Shown: positions 54,645-62,419 of the stretch, piece by piece | How the letters are laid out: every line of letters starts with the position of its first letter | Numbering within the stretch: position 1 is the stretch's first letter | Assembly (NCBI RefSeq): GCF_017565425.1 | Contig: NZ_JAGEMK010000008.1 | Span: 62,001 to 126,000, forward strand | Source: Actinotalea soli | GTDB taxonomy: Bacteria; Actinomycetota; Actinomycetes; Actinomycetales; Cellulomonadaceae | Direction: 5' to 3' | DNA: 64,000 nucleotides | Position numbers and translations under genes: made by a program | Notes under the pieces: model-generated | The model's input: only the letters and a program-made list of their open reading frames with translations | Databases searched by the model: none | What the model was told of the DNA's origin: nothing

Positions 54645-55754
54645 ATGCGCACGTGGTCTGTCACCCGGTCCCCCGTCCCACCGTCCCTCGAGGACCCGGC
54701 GGCCTGGGCCCTGCACGGCGCCTCCGCGGTCTCCTTCGCGGTCGACCACGACACCTACGGCAACGACGACGTCGCCTACACCGCTCAGTACCTGCACGTG
54801 GGCCTCACCCGGACCGAGTACACGACGCGGGTGCTGCTCGTCGCGCACCGCAGCGACCTGGCCTCCCCCACCGCCCAGGACGTCGTCGGCCTCGCGAACC
54901 TGCACATGCAGCGCGCGAGCAACGAGCGCATGGCCTACGTCGAGCTCGTCGTGCACCCCGAGCACCGACGCCAGGGGGTCGGGGCCGCCCTCCTGGCCGA
55001 GGCCGAGCAGGTGGCCCGGGCCCACGGGCGGAGCGTCGTCATCGCGAGCTCCGACCACCGCGGCGAGCCAGCCGCCGACGCCCCCGGTGCCCTCGAGGCG
55101 CCGACCGGCAGCGGGCGGATCGACAGCGCCGAGCCCGGGGCCGCCTTCGCCCACCGTCACGGCTTCGTCCTCGAGCAGGCCGAGCGCTACAGCGTGCTGG
55201 ACCTGCCCGTCGACCCCGACCTGCTCGACCGGATGCACGCCGAGGCCGCCGACCGGGCCGGCGCGGACTACCGCCTGCACGCCTGGAGGGACAGTCTCCC
55301 CGAGGAGTGGCTCGAGCACTTCGCCGTCCTCGAGACGCGGATGTCCACCGATGCGCCGTCTGCGGGCCTCGAGCTCGAGGAGGACGTGTGGGACGCCGCC
55401 CGGGTGCGCGCGGCCGAGGAACGGATCGCCGCCGCCGGGCACGCGTTCCTCGTCGTGGCCGCCGAGCACGAGCCCACCGGCACCCTCGCGGCCTTCACCA
55501 TGGTCGAGATGCCCCACGACCGACCCGCCGTGGTGTTCCAGGAGGACACCCTCGTGCTGCGGGAGCACCGCGGTCGCCGGCTGGGCATGCTGGTCAAGGC
55601 CGACATGCTGCGGCGCCTGGCCGCCTCCCACCCGGGCGCCGAGCGCGTGCACACGTGGAACGCCGAGGAGAACAGCTACATGCTGGCCATCAACGTGGCC
55701 CTCGGCTTCCGGCCGACCGGCGTCTCGGGTGAGTGGCAGAAGCACCTGACCTGA
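54645..55754 (+). CDS. Tandem GNAT acetyltransferase
   Basis: The 369-residue protein contains two GNAT-type domains. The first, at about residues 20-185, has VELVVHPEHRRQGVGAALLAEAE. The second, at about 190-369, has LVLREHRGRRLGMLVKADML and NSYMLAINVALGFRP. Similar two-domain GNATs occur widely in actinobacteria, often with unknown substrates or in mycothiol-like acetylation. The start is ATG at 54645, divergent from the SRPBCC gene. Confidence 0.83.
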   Translation: MRTWSVTRSPVPPSLEDPAAWALHGASAVSFAVDHDTYGNDDVAYTAQYLHVGLTRTEYTTRVLLVAHRSDLASPTAQDVVGLANLHMQRASNERMAYVELVVHPEHRRQGVGAALLAEAEQVARAHGRSVVIASSDHRGEPAADAPGALEAPTGSGRIDSAEPGAAFAHRHGFVLEQAERYSVLDLPVDPDLLDRMHAEAADRAGADYRLHAWRDSLPEEWLEHFAVLETRMSTDAPSAGLELEEDVWDAARVRAAEERIAAAGHAFLVVAAEHEPTGTLAAFTMVEMPHDRPAVVFQEDTLVLREHRGRRLGMLVKADMLRRLAASHPGAERVHTWNAEENSYMLAINVALGFRPTGVSGEWQKHLT

Positions 55755-55793
55755 GCCCCGGGCGCGGCCCGCGAGGGCCGGGAGGGGGCGGCG

Positions 55794-56843
55794 TCAGCCC
55801 AGCCGCGGCACCGCGTCGACGTCGACCGTGAGCCGCACCTGCTCCCCGGGCCCGACGACGGCGCGGTCCGGGGCGCTCGGCTCGACCACCGTGACCGGTC
55901 CGATCCCCTCGACCTCGACCACGACCTCGACCACACCGCGTCGGAACCCCGCGCTGCGCACCGTCCCGCGCAGGTCCCCCGCCGGGTCGAGCCGCAGGGA
56001 GCCGGGGCCGAGGGCCACCAGGGCGTCGTCCTCGACCCCGGGGAGCACCCCGGCCGGCACGAAGGCCTCGTAGCCGAGGAACTCCGCGACCCGCTGCGAG
56101 GCCGGGCGGTGCCACAGGTCGACGGGCCGGGCGACCTGCAGCAGGTGACCGAGGTCCATCACGGCGATCCGGTCGGCCACCGCGAAGGCCTCGTCGTGGT
56201 CGTGGGTCACGAAGACCGCCGTCGTGCCCGTGGTGGTCAGCGCCTCGCGCACCTCGGCCGCGAGACGCTCGCGCAGCGCGCGGTCCAGGGCCGAGAGCGG
56301 CTCGTCGAGCAGCAGCAGCCGGGGCCGCGGCGCGAGGGACCGGGCGAGGGCCACCCGCTGCCGCTCCCCGCCGGACAGGGTCGAGACCGCACGGTCCGCG
56401 AACCCGCCGAGGCCCACCAGCTCGAGCAGCTCGGTCACCCGTTCGCGGCGCCGGGCCCGCGGCTCCCCGGCCATCTCGAGGCCGAAGGCCACGTTCGCGG
56501 CGACGTCCCGGTGCGGGAACAGCTGCCCGTCCTGGAACATCAGCCCGAACCCGCGGCGGTGCACCGGCACCCCGGCGAGGTCCGCGCCGTCCCAGGTGAT
56601 CGACCCCGAGGAGGCCGGCTCGAGCCCCGCGACGGCCCGCAGCAGGCTCGACTTGCCGCTGCCCGAGGGCCCGAGCAGGCCCAGCACCTCACCGGGCTCG
56701 ACCTCGAGGCTCAGTCCGTCGACAGCGGTCGCCGTCGTGCCGTCGTCGTCCCGGTAGTGCACGACGAGGTCACGGACGGCCAGGCCGCGGCCGGCCGAGG
56801 TGGTGGACGACGGGTCGGTGGGCGACGGGTGCTGCGGTGTCAT
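55794..56843 (-). CDS. thiQ: Thiamine ABC transporter ATP-binding protein
   Basis: The 349-residue ATPase has Walker A GPSGSGKSS, Q-loop FQDGQLFPH, signature LSGGERQR, Walker B LLLLDEPLSALDR and switch VTHDHDEA. A C-terminal TOBE-like domain with GGVEV-type strands also places it in the Fe3+/polyamine/thiamine importer class. The riboswitch-controlled thiB and thiP upstream identify thiamine or a precursor as the cargo. Its ATG overlaps the permease stop by one base. Confidence 0.88.
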   Translation of the reverse strand: MTPQHPSPTDPSSTTSAGRGLAVRDLVVHYRDDDGTTATAVDGLSLEVEPGEVLGLLGPSGSGKSSLLRAVAGLEPASSGSITWDGADLAGVPVHRRGFGLMFQDGQLFPHRDVAANVAFGLEMAGEPRARRRERVTELLELVGLGGFADRAVSTLSGGERQRVALARSLAPRPRLLLLDEPLSALDRALRERLAAEVREALTTTGTTAVFVTHDHDEAFAVADRIAVMDLGHLLQVARPVDLWHRPASQRVAEFLGYEAFVPAGVLPGVEDDALVALGPGSLRLDPAGDLRGTVRSAGFRRGVVEVVVEVEGIGPVTVVEPSAPDRAVVGPGEQVRLTVDVDAVPRLG

Positions 56844-58528
56844 CAGAACTCCCCTGCCGCGCCGGCGCGCAGCCGTTCGGTGAGGGCCATGACGCTCGCG
56901 GTCACCAGCGCCAGCAGCACCGAGGCGGCCAGGGCCATGCCGAGGTTCTCGGCCCCCGGGCGTCCGATCAGGCGGAAGATCACCACGGGCAGTGTCGGCC
57001 GGTCCGGCCGGGCCAGGAAGGACGTCGCGCCGAACTCCCCGAGGCTGACCGCGAAGGCCAGGCCCACGGCCAGCCCGAGGGAGCGCGCGGCGATCGGCCA
57101 GTCCACCAGCCGCAGCACCCTTCCCGGGGAGGCGCCGAGCACGGCGGCGGCCTCGTGGAGCCGGGAGTCGATCGCGCGGAGCACGGGCAGCACGGTACGC
57201 ACCACCAGCGGGGTCGCGACCACGGCCTGCGCGACGGGGATGAGCAGCGGGTGGGTGCGCAGGTCGACGTCGAGCCCGAGGGGACGGTCCAGGGCGATGA
57301 GGAAGCCGAACCCGACGGTCACGGCCGAGACGCCGAGGGGCAGCATAAACACCGCGTCCAGGGCCCGGACCGCGCGCCGCGTCCCCCGGCCCCGAGGACG
57401 GCGCGAGACCACGAGGGCCACGAGCCCGCCCACCACCACGGCCATGACCGTCGCGTCCACCGCGATGCGCAGGGAGTTGAGCCCCGCCTCCCACACGGTC
57501 ACGCTCAGCGCGTTGCTGCCCCCCGTGGTGCCCAGGTTGACGTAGTTGCCCAGGCCCCAGCCGGTCGGCGTCCGGAAGGACCGCACCAGCACCGTGACCA
57601 GCGGCAACGCGAGCAGCACCACGACGACGACGGCGGTCACCCCGACCGCGAGCAGGTCGCCGGCGCTGCGCTCGGGTCCGCGCAGGGCGAGCCGGCGGTG
57701 GGCCACCCGCTCGGGCCGACCCAGCTGCAGCGCGCGCTCCCGCCGGGCCCGGGCCCGCCCCGCGGTGCCGAGGGCGACCGCGACGACGACGAGCTGCACC
57801 ACCGAGAGGACGGCGGCGGCTCGCAGGTCGAGGAACTGGGTGGTCTGCACCCAGATCTCGGTCTCGACCGTGCCGTAGCCCGTGCCACCGAGCACCAGGA
57901 CCACCCCGAAGGCCGTCGCGCAGAAGAGGAAGACGATCGAGGCGGCCGAGGCGATCGCCGGGGTCAGCGCCGGCAGGGTCACGGTGAGGAAGGCCCGCCA
58001 GGGCGGGGCGCCGAGGGAGCGGGCAGCCTGCTCGGCCCGCGGGTCGAGGTGCGCCCAGAACCCGCCGACGGTCCGCACCACCACCGCGTAGTTGAAGAAG
58101 ACCAGCGCGGCGACGACGGCCGCGAAGGTGCCGTCCCAGTCGAGGAAGCCCAACGGCCCGGAGGGGGCGAGCACCGACCGGAAGGCCACCCCGACCACGA
58201 CCGTCGGGAGCACGAAGGGCACGATGACGAAGGCCCGCAGGGCGGCGCGGCCGCGGAACTGGCAGCGGTAGAGGAGGTAGGCACCGGGGATGCCGACCAG
58301 CACCGCGATCGCCGTGCCCACGGTGGCCTGGGCGAGGGTCAGCCCGATGATCCGCCAGGTGCGCGGCCGCCCGAAGACCTCCGCGAACCCGCCCAGGTCC
58401 AGGCCGCCGTCGGCCACGAAGCCCCGCAGCACCAGGCTCCCCACCGGCAGGGCGAAGAACAGCCCCAGGAAGGCCAGCGGCACAGCGGCCGCCAGCCCCC
58501 ACACCAGGCCTCGCCCCAGGCCTCTCAC
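56843..58528 (-). CDS. thiP: Thiamine ABC transporter permease
   Basis: The 561-residue double permease has about twelve membrane helices in two halves, each carrying a binding-protein-dependent transport motif (EQAARSLGAPPWRAFLTVTLP in the first half, EAAAVLGASPGRVLRLVDWP in the second). This two-in-one architecture is typical of ThiP and FbpB. The GTG at 58528 begins VRGLGRGLVWGL; codons further upstream belong to a 68-bp palindrome and look like an artefact. It follows thiB in the operon. Confidence 0.9.
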   Translation of the reverse strand: MRGLGRGLVWGLAAAVPLAFLGLFFALPVGSLVLRGFVADGGLDLGGFAEVFGRPRTWRIIGLTLAQATVGTAIAVLVGIPGAYLLYRCQFRGRAALRAFVIVPFVLPTVVVGVAFRSVLAPSGPLGFLDWDGTFAAVVAALVFFNYAVVVRTVGGFWAHLDPRAEQAARSLGAPPWRAFLTVTLPALTPAIASAASIVFLFCATAFGVVLVLGGTGYGTVETEIWVQTTQFLDLRAAAVLSVVQLVVVAVALGTAGRARARRERALQLGRPERVAHRRLALRGPERSAGDLLAVGVTAVVVVVLLALPLVTVLVRSFRTPTGWGLGNYVNLGTTGGSNALSVTVWEAGLNSLRIAVDATVMAVVVGGLVALVVSRRPRGRGTRRAVRALDAVFMLPLGVSAVTVGFGFLIALDRPLGLDVDLRTHPLLIPVAQAVVATPLVVRTVLPVLRAIDSRLHEAAAVLGASPGRVLRLVDWPIAARSLGLAVGLAFAVSLGEFGATSFLARPDRPTLPVVIFRLIGRPGAENLGMALAASVLLALVTASVMALTERLRAGAAGEF

Positions 58529-58543
58529 CCGCCCGCACCCCCG

Positions 58544-58611
58544 CGAGGTCGCACATCTGCACCGGGGACGCACTTCTGAACGTGCGACCTCGGTGCGAGT
58601 GTGCGACCTCG
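58544..58611. repeat. 68-bp palindromic element (family B, copy 4) inside the thiamine operon
   Basis: Arms CGAGGTCGCAC and GTGCGACCTCG are perfect, and the stem continues with minor mismatches. It lies 16 bp upstream of the thiP start and 69 bp after the thiB stop, between two genes of one transcript rather than at its end. It may dampen read-through and so lower permease levels. Confidence 0.88.
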
Positions 58612-58613
58612 GC

Positions 58614-58672
58614 GGGCCGGGGCCGGGCCCGGGGCCGGGGCCGGGGTGGGGGTGGGGGTGGGGGTGGGGGTG
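58614..58672 (+). other. G-run tract between thiB and thiP
   Basis: Repeated G-runs end in about five TGGGGG units on the plus strand. The operon is read from the minus strand, so the mRNA is C-rich here. The DNA could form a G-quadruplex on the template strand. Confidence 0.45.
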
Positions 58673-58679
58673 GGCACGG

Positions 58680-59792
58680 TCAGCCGATGACCGTGTCCGT
58701 CCAGGCCTGGATCCAGGCCTCGCGGTTCTCGGTGATGACGGCCGGGTCGAGGGTGTACGGGTCCTCGGGCAGCGGGGCGAACCGCTCCCAGGACTCGGGC
58801 AGCTCGATCGAGGAGTCCGCCGGGTACACGTACATGTTCTCGGGGATGTCGGCCTGGACCTCGGGGCTCAGCAGCCAGTCGATCACCTGCTGCGCGCCCT
58901 CGGGGTTGGCAGCGCCGGCCAGCACCCCGGCGTACTCGACCTGCCGGAAGCAGGTGTCGAGCATCGCGCCGGTCGGCGCCTCCTCGGCGCCCTCGCCGAC
59001 CTCGTACGGCGGGGAGGAGGCGTAGGACAGCGCGATGGGCCGGTCACCCTCGCTCGAGGGGCCGGAGAAGTCGACGTAGTACGCGTCCGACCAGCCGCTG
59101 ACCACCTTGAGACCGTTGGCGCTCAGGTCCGCCCAGTACTGCTCCCACCCGTCCTCGCCGAACTCGGCGACGGTCGCCAGGAGGAAGGCCAGCCCGGGGG
59201 ACGAGGTCGCGGGGTTGGTCGTCACGACGAGGTCGACGTAGGCCGGGTCGGTGAGGTCGGTCAGGCTCGTGGGCTCCTCGAGCCCTTCCTCGGCGAACCA
59301 CTCGTGGTCGATGTTGAGGCACACGTCGCCCACGTCGACCGCGCTCAGGTACCCCTCGTCGTCGACCGCGAGGGCCTCGACGTCGGGCCCGGCGTTCGGC
59401 GAGGTGTACGGGTCCAGGACCCCCTCCTCGATCGCGCGCGAGGCGAAGGTCGTGTCGATCCCGAAGACGACGTCGCCCAGGGGCGAGTCCTTGGTGAGGA
59501 TCAGCTGGTTGACCAGGGCACCGCCGTCCCCCGGGGCCTGGGTCTCGAGGGTCAGGCCCGAGGACGACTCGAAGTCCGCGATGACGTCCTCGCTGAGCGC
59601 GAAGGAGTCGTGCGTGACGAGGACGACGGTGCCGCCGCCCTCCCCGGTGGTGGCGCCGTCCTCGGATGCGCCGTCGTCGTCGCTGCCCGTGCCGATGGTC
59701 GAGCAGCCCGCGAGCAGGGCGCCCGCCGCGACGAACGCGCCGAGGCGCAGGTGGTTCCCGGTGCTGGCCGGGTGGGCGAGGGTCCTCGCCAT
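58680..59792 (-). CDS. thiB: Thiamine-binding ABC transporter lipoprotein
   Basis: The 370-residue protein has a signal peptide with lipobox LLAGC, lipidated Cys30, and an acidic linker. The ThiB/TbpA pattern includes VVLVTHDSFALSEDVIADFE, GVLDPYTSPN and the aromatic DAYYVDFSG. It captures thiamine or its phosphate outside the cell. It is the first gene after the TPP riboswitch, with GAGGAGG six to ten bases before its ATG, and is followed by a palindrome and G-run tract before thiP. Confidence 0.9.
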   Translation of the reverse strand: MARTLAHPASTGNHLRLGAFVAAGALLAGCSTIGTGSDDDGASEDGATTGEGGGTVVLVTHDSFALSEDVIADFESSSGLTLETQAPGDGGALVNQLILTKDSPLGDVVFGIDTTFASRAIEEGVLDPYTSPNAGPDVEALAVDDEGYLSAVDVGDVCLNIDHEWFAEEGLEEPTSLTDLTDPAYVDLVVTTNPATSSPGLAFLLATVAEFGEDGWEQYWADLSANGLKVVSGWSDAYYVDFSGPSSEGDRPIALSYASSPPYEVGEGAEEAPTGAMLDTCFRQVEYAGVLAGAANPEGAQQVIDWLLSPEVQADIPENMYVYPADSSIELPESWERFAPLPEDPYTLDPAVITENREAWIQAWTDTVIG

Positions 59793-59829
59793 GGTGTGTC
59801 CTCCTCGTGGTGGCAGGAGGGGGGCCCAG

Positions 59830-59871
59830 CACCAGCGTCGTCGACCGGCAGCACCCGTCGACGACGACGGT
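59830..59871 (-). terminator. Hairpin between the TPP riboswitch and thiB
   Basis: Perfect 10-bp arms, CGTCGTCGAC (59836-59845) and GTCGACGACG (59857-59866), with CACC/GGTG outside, form a strong stem after the aptamer and before thiB. It is a candidate terminator of the expression platform, though no U-tract is present. Translation control is an alternative. Confidence 0.55.
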
Positions 59872-59889
59872 GGCAGGCCTGAGACGTCC

Positions 59890-59991
59890 CGACTCCCTAC
59901 GCCGGTACCAACCGGATCAGGTTCGAGGGTCTGCGGATGTCCGCACTCTCAGCGTCCAGCGTCCGGCGAACCGGACGACGCTCCCCTGTCG
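59890..59991 (-). ncRNA. TPP (thiamine pyrophosphate) riboswitch
   Basis: On the minus strand the thi-box core is conserved: CTGAGAGTGCGGA, then CGAACCTGATCCGGTTGGT and ACCGGCGTAGGGA. The ends CGAC (59991 downward) and GTCG (at 59890) close stem P1. It binds thiamine diphosphate and should turn off thiB-thiP-thiQ when thiamine is plentiful. It begins 98 bp upstream of the thiB start. Confidence 0.95.
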
Positions 59992-60117
59992 TTCACCCCG
60001 AGCCTACCGCCGCGACGCCGGTGCCCCGGCCGCCGTGGTGCCACGGACCACGCCGCGTCCGCGGCTACGCTCGGGGCGGGCAGGGCCCGACCTGCAACAT
60101 CCGACCGAGGAGGAGCC

Positions 60118-60561
60118 GTGGCCGTCCAGGCTGAGCTGTTCGCCGCCAAGCACGCTGCCGCCCTGGCACGCTCCGAGGCCCTCGAGGCCGGTGGCGTGAC
60201 CCCGACAGGGGACGCCTCCCACCTGGCCCTCGTGGACCTCGGACCGATCGAGCTCGAGACCCTCGGCGAGATCGTCGCGCGGGCCGTGCGCTTCGGCTCG
60301 GGCGACCTCGAGCTCGAGGAGGTGGACCTCGACCACGAGGCGCTGCTGCTCCTCCCCGACTTCCTGTGCGAGGCCCTGGCCGAGCTCAGCCGCAGCGAGG
60401 ACCCGGACCTGGCGACCGAGGTCGCGACCGAGTGGGCGCAGGCCGAGGAGGTCGACGCCTCGGCGACGGAGCTGCTCCCGGTGCTGCGCTCGATCGTCGC
60501 GCTGGTGCTGCTGGCGGAGAAGACCGGCGAGCGCCTCTACCTGTGGACCGCCGAGGGGTGA
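60118..60561 (+). CDS. Conserved hypothetical acidic protein
   Basis: I do not recognise this 147-residue protein. It is strongly acidic, helical and lacks membrane segments. It starts VAVQAELFAAKHAAALARSE and contains a run of acidic residues around LELEEVDLDHEALLLLPDFL. GAGGAGG precedes the GTG by five bases. It faces the riboswitch region from the opposite strand and precedes the DUF4235 gene. Confidence 0.65.
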   Translation: MAVQAELFAAKHAAALARSEALEAGGVTPTGDASHLALVDLGPIELETLGEIVARAVRFGSGDLELEEVDLDHEALLLLPDFLCEALAELSRSEDPDLATEVATEWAQAEEVDASATELLPVLRSIVALVLLAEKTGERLYLWTAEG

Positions 60562-60635
60562 CCCGGCCGCACTGCGCCACCCGGTAGGCAGGGCTACGGT
60601 GAGCGGAGCAGCTCACCCATCGGCGGAGGTAGATC

Positions 60636-60884
60636 GTGTCGGACAAGAAGCAGGGCGTCGCAGCCAAGGTCATCGGCGGTGTCGTCACCCTGGTCGGCGT
60701 GTGGGCCGCCCAGAAGGCCGTCGCGAGCGCCTGGAAGATGGTCAGCGGTCACGAGCCGCCCCACGCGGAGGACGACGACGACTCCCGCCTGGCCGAGGTG
60801 ATCGGCGCGGCTGTGCTGTCGAGCGCCATGGTCGCGCTGGCCCGCGTGCTGGCCACGCGAGGGACCGCCAAGTTCCTCAGCTGA
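60636..60884 (+). CDS. DUF4235 membrane protein
   Basis: The 82-residue protein has two hydrophobic helices (about residues 10-30 and 52-75) separated by an acidic stretch (EDDDDSRLAE). It fits the DUF4235 family of small actinobacterial membrane proteins of unknown function. GGAGG is six bases before the GTG. Its last 8 bp overlap the converging mnhG gene. Confidence 0.82.
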   Translation: MSDKKQGVAAKVIGGVVTLVGVWAAQKAVASAWKMVSGHEPPHAEDDDDSRLAEVIGAAVLSSAMVALARVLATRGTAKFLS

Positions 60885-61341
60885 CGGGTCCGTCGCCGTC
60901 CTGATCGGCGCGGGCCGGAGGGTCTGCCTCGTCCTGCGCCGCTCGGTCGGGCGCGGACTGCGCGACCTCTGCCTGCGCGACCTCGGCGTGGGCCAGCTCC
61001 AGGTCGCGGGTGAGCTCGTCGACGACGAGCAGCTCCTTGCGGACCTTCCCGGTGCGGTATCCCGCGCGCGCCACCATGTGCGCCGCGACGGGCGAGGTGA
61101 GCATCTGGAACAGGGCCACGAGCAGCAGCATCCACATCACCGGGCCGCTGCGCAGTCGCAGGGCCAGGCCCAGCATCATGAGGATGAGCCCGAGCACCTG
61201 CGGCTTGGTCGCGGTGTGCATGCGGGCGAGCAGGTCGGGGAACCGGACGAGCCCGACCCCGGCCGCGAGGGTCAGCACGGCGCCGCCCAGCAGGCACACC
61301 GCGGCCAGCACGTCGAGCACCACGTCCAGGGTCTCGTTCAC
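60877..61341 (-). CDS. mnhG: Na+/H+ antiporter subunit G
   Basis: The 154-residue protein has three N-terminal helices and the MnhG motif VGLVRFPDLLARMHTATKPQVLGL, followed by SPVAAHMVARAGYRTG. The extra 50-residue C-terminal tail is Ala- and Asp-rich and not typical of the family. It is part of the Mrp-type multi-subunit antiporter. The GTG start overlaps mnhF by 4 bp. Confidence 0.92.
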   Translation of the reverse strand: MNETLDVVLDVLAAVCLLGGAVLTLAAGVGLVRFPDLLARMHTATKPQVLGLILMMLGLALRLRSGPVMWMLLLVALFQMLTSPVAAHMVARAGYRTGKVRKELLVVDELTRDLELAHAEVAQAEVAQSAPDRAAQDEADPPARADQDGDGPVS

Positions 61342-61730
61342 TCGCGCACCTCCCCCTGGGCCGGCCCGCCGTGGTGCTCGGGGTCGCTGGACTCGAGTGC
61401 CGTGGTCTCGGCGTCGAGACGCTCGCTCTCGGCGGCAGCGATCTCCTCACGGGTGAGGACGCGCCCCTCGCCCTCGGGCTCGACCGAGGCGAACCTCGCG
61501 ATGGTCACCGAGCCGACGAAGCCCACGAGGGCCACCGCCACGAGGATCGGCACCGTGTCGATGCGACGCGACCACGCCGCCTCGAGGGCGATGGCCCCGA
61601 CGATGGTGCTGGTCACGATGTCCAGGGCGATGGTGCGGTCGAGCATGCTGGGGCCCTTCTCGGCCCGGACCAGCGCGAGTCCGGCACTGATGGTGAGCAG
61701 CACCGCGCAGATGATGACGACGACGATCAC
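61338..61730 (-). CDS. mnhF: Na+/H+ antiporter subunit F
   Basis: The 130-residue protein has three helices and the MnhF signature GPSMLDRTIALDIVTSTIVG and GFVGSVTIARF. A hydrophilic tail with TREEIAAAE extends beyond the usual length of about 90. It would sit in the membrane as part of the Mrp complex. Its GTG overlaps the mnhE stop by 4 bp and its stop overlaps mnhG. Confidence 0.92.
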   Translation of the reverse strand: MIVVVIICAVLLTISAGLALVRAEKGPSMLDRTIALDIVTSTIVGAIALEAAWSRRIDTVPILVAVALVGFVGSVTIARFASVEPEGEGRVLTREEIAAAESERLDAETTALESSDPEHHGGPAQGEVRE

Positions 61731-62419
61731 GGGCGCTCCCCCTTCTCCTCGACGGCCCCGTCGCCGCCCTTCTCGACGGGCGGCGCGACCTCTCCGATCT
61801 CGGTGAGGCAGACCGGGGCGGCTGCCTGCGACGGAGCCCCCTGGAGGCCCGGGTCGGCGACCCCGCGCTGCGGTCGACGGGTGAGCCCGGCCTCGGCCAG
61901 CTCGGCGTCCGAGGCGAGGGCCCGCAGGATGCGCGCCTCGGTGTCCAGGACGTTGCGCCGCGCCGCCTCGACCCCGCCGGCGATGTCGACGTCGAGCACG
62001 TGGATGTAGAGCACCCCGGAGACGCGGTGCGCCTCGACGACGATCGACCCGGGCACCAGCGAGCACAGCTCGGCGGTCAGGGTCAGGTACAGGTCGGAGT
62101 GGCTGCGCAGGTGGACCGCGAGCACCGCGCTGCGCGGGGTCCTGCCCACCCGGAAGGCCTGGTAGGCCACCTGGGCGCTGGCCACCACCAGGTCGACGAC
62201 GAACCGGTACGCCAGGTAGGCGACCGAGGGCAGGTGCACCCGGCCGTGGAAGTCCACCGCGGGCAGGGGCATCAGCCGGGTCACCACGACCGCCAGGACG
62301 AGGCCGCTGAGCACGTTGGCGATCGAGAGGTCACCCCAGACGAGCACCCAGATGACGGCCAGCCAGACCGTCATGACGAGGTTGACGCCGAAGGAGCGGC
62401 GGCGCGGGTGGAGGCTCAC
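61727..62419 (-). CDS. mnhE: Na+/H+ antiporter subunit E
   Basis: The 230-residue protein has two or three N-terminal helices and a cytoplasmic domain with the MnhE features LVVASAQVAYQAFR, SHSDLYLTLTAELCSLVPGS and VLYIHVLDVD. The last 60 residues are Pro/Glu-rich and dispensable-looking. It belongs to the Mrp antiporter. The GTG overlaps the mnhD stop by 4 bp. Confidence 0.92.
   Translation of the reverse strand: MSLHPRRRSFGVNLVMTVWLAVIWVLVWGDLSIANVLSGLVLAVVVTRLMPLPAVDFHGRVHLPSVAYLAYRFVVDLVVASAQVAYQAFRVGRTPRSAVLAVHLRSHSDLYLTLTAELCSLVPGSIVVEAHRVSGVLYIHVLDVDIAGGVEAARRNVLDTEARILRALASDAELAEAGLTRRPQRGVADPGLQGAPSQAAAPVCLTEIGEVAPPVEKGGDGAVEEKGERP

Noticed and set aside
58529-58573. Earlier start for thiP
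   Set aside because: The extra codons are encoded by the arm of a 68-bp palindrome, and no signal or ribosome site supports translation.
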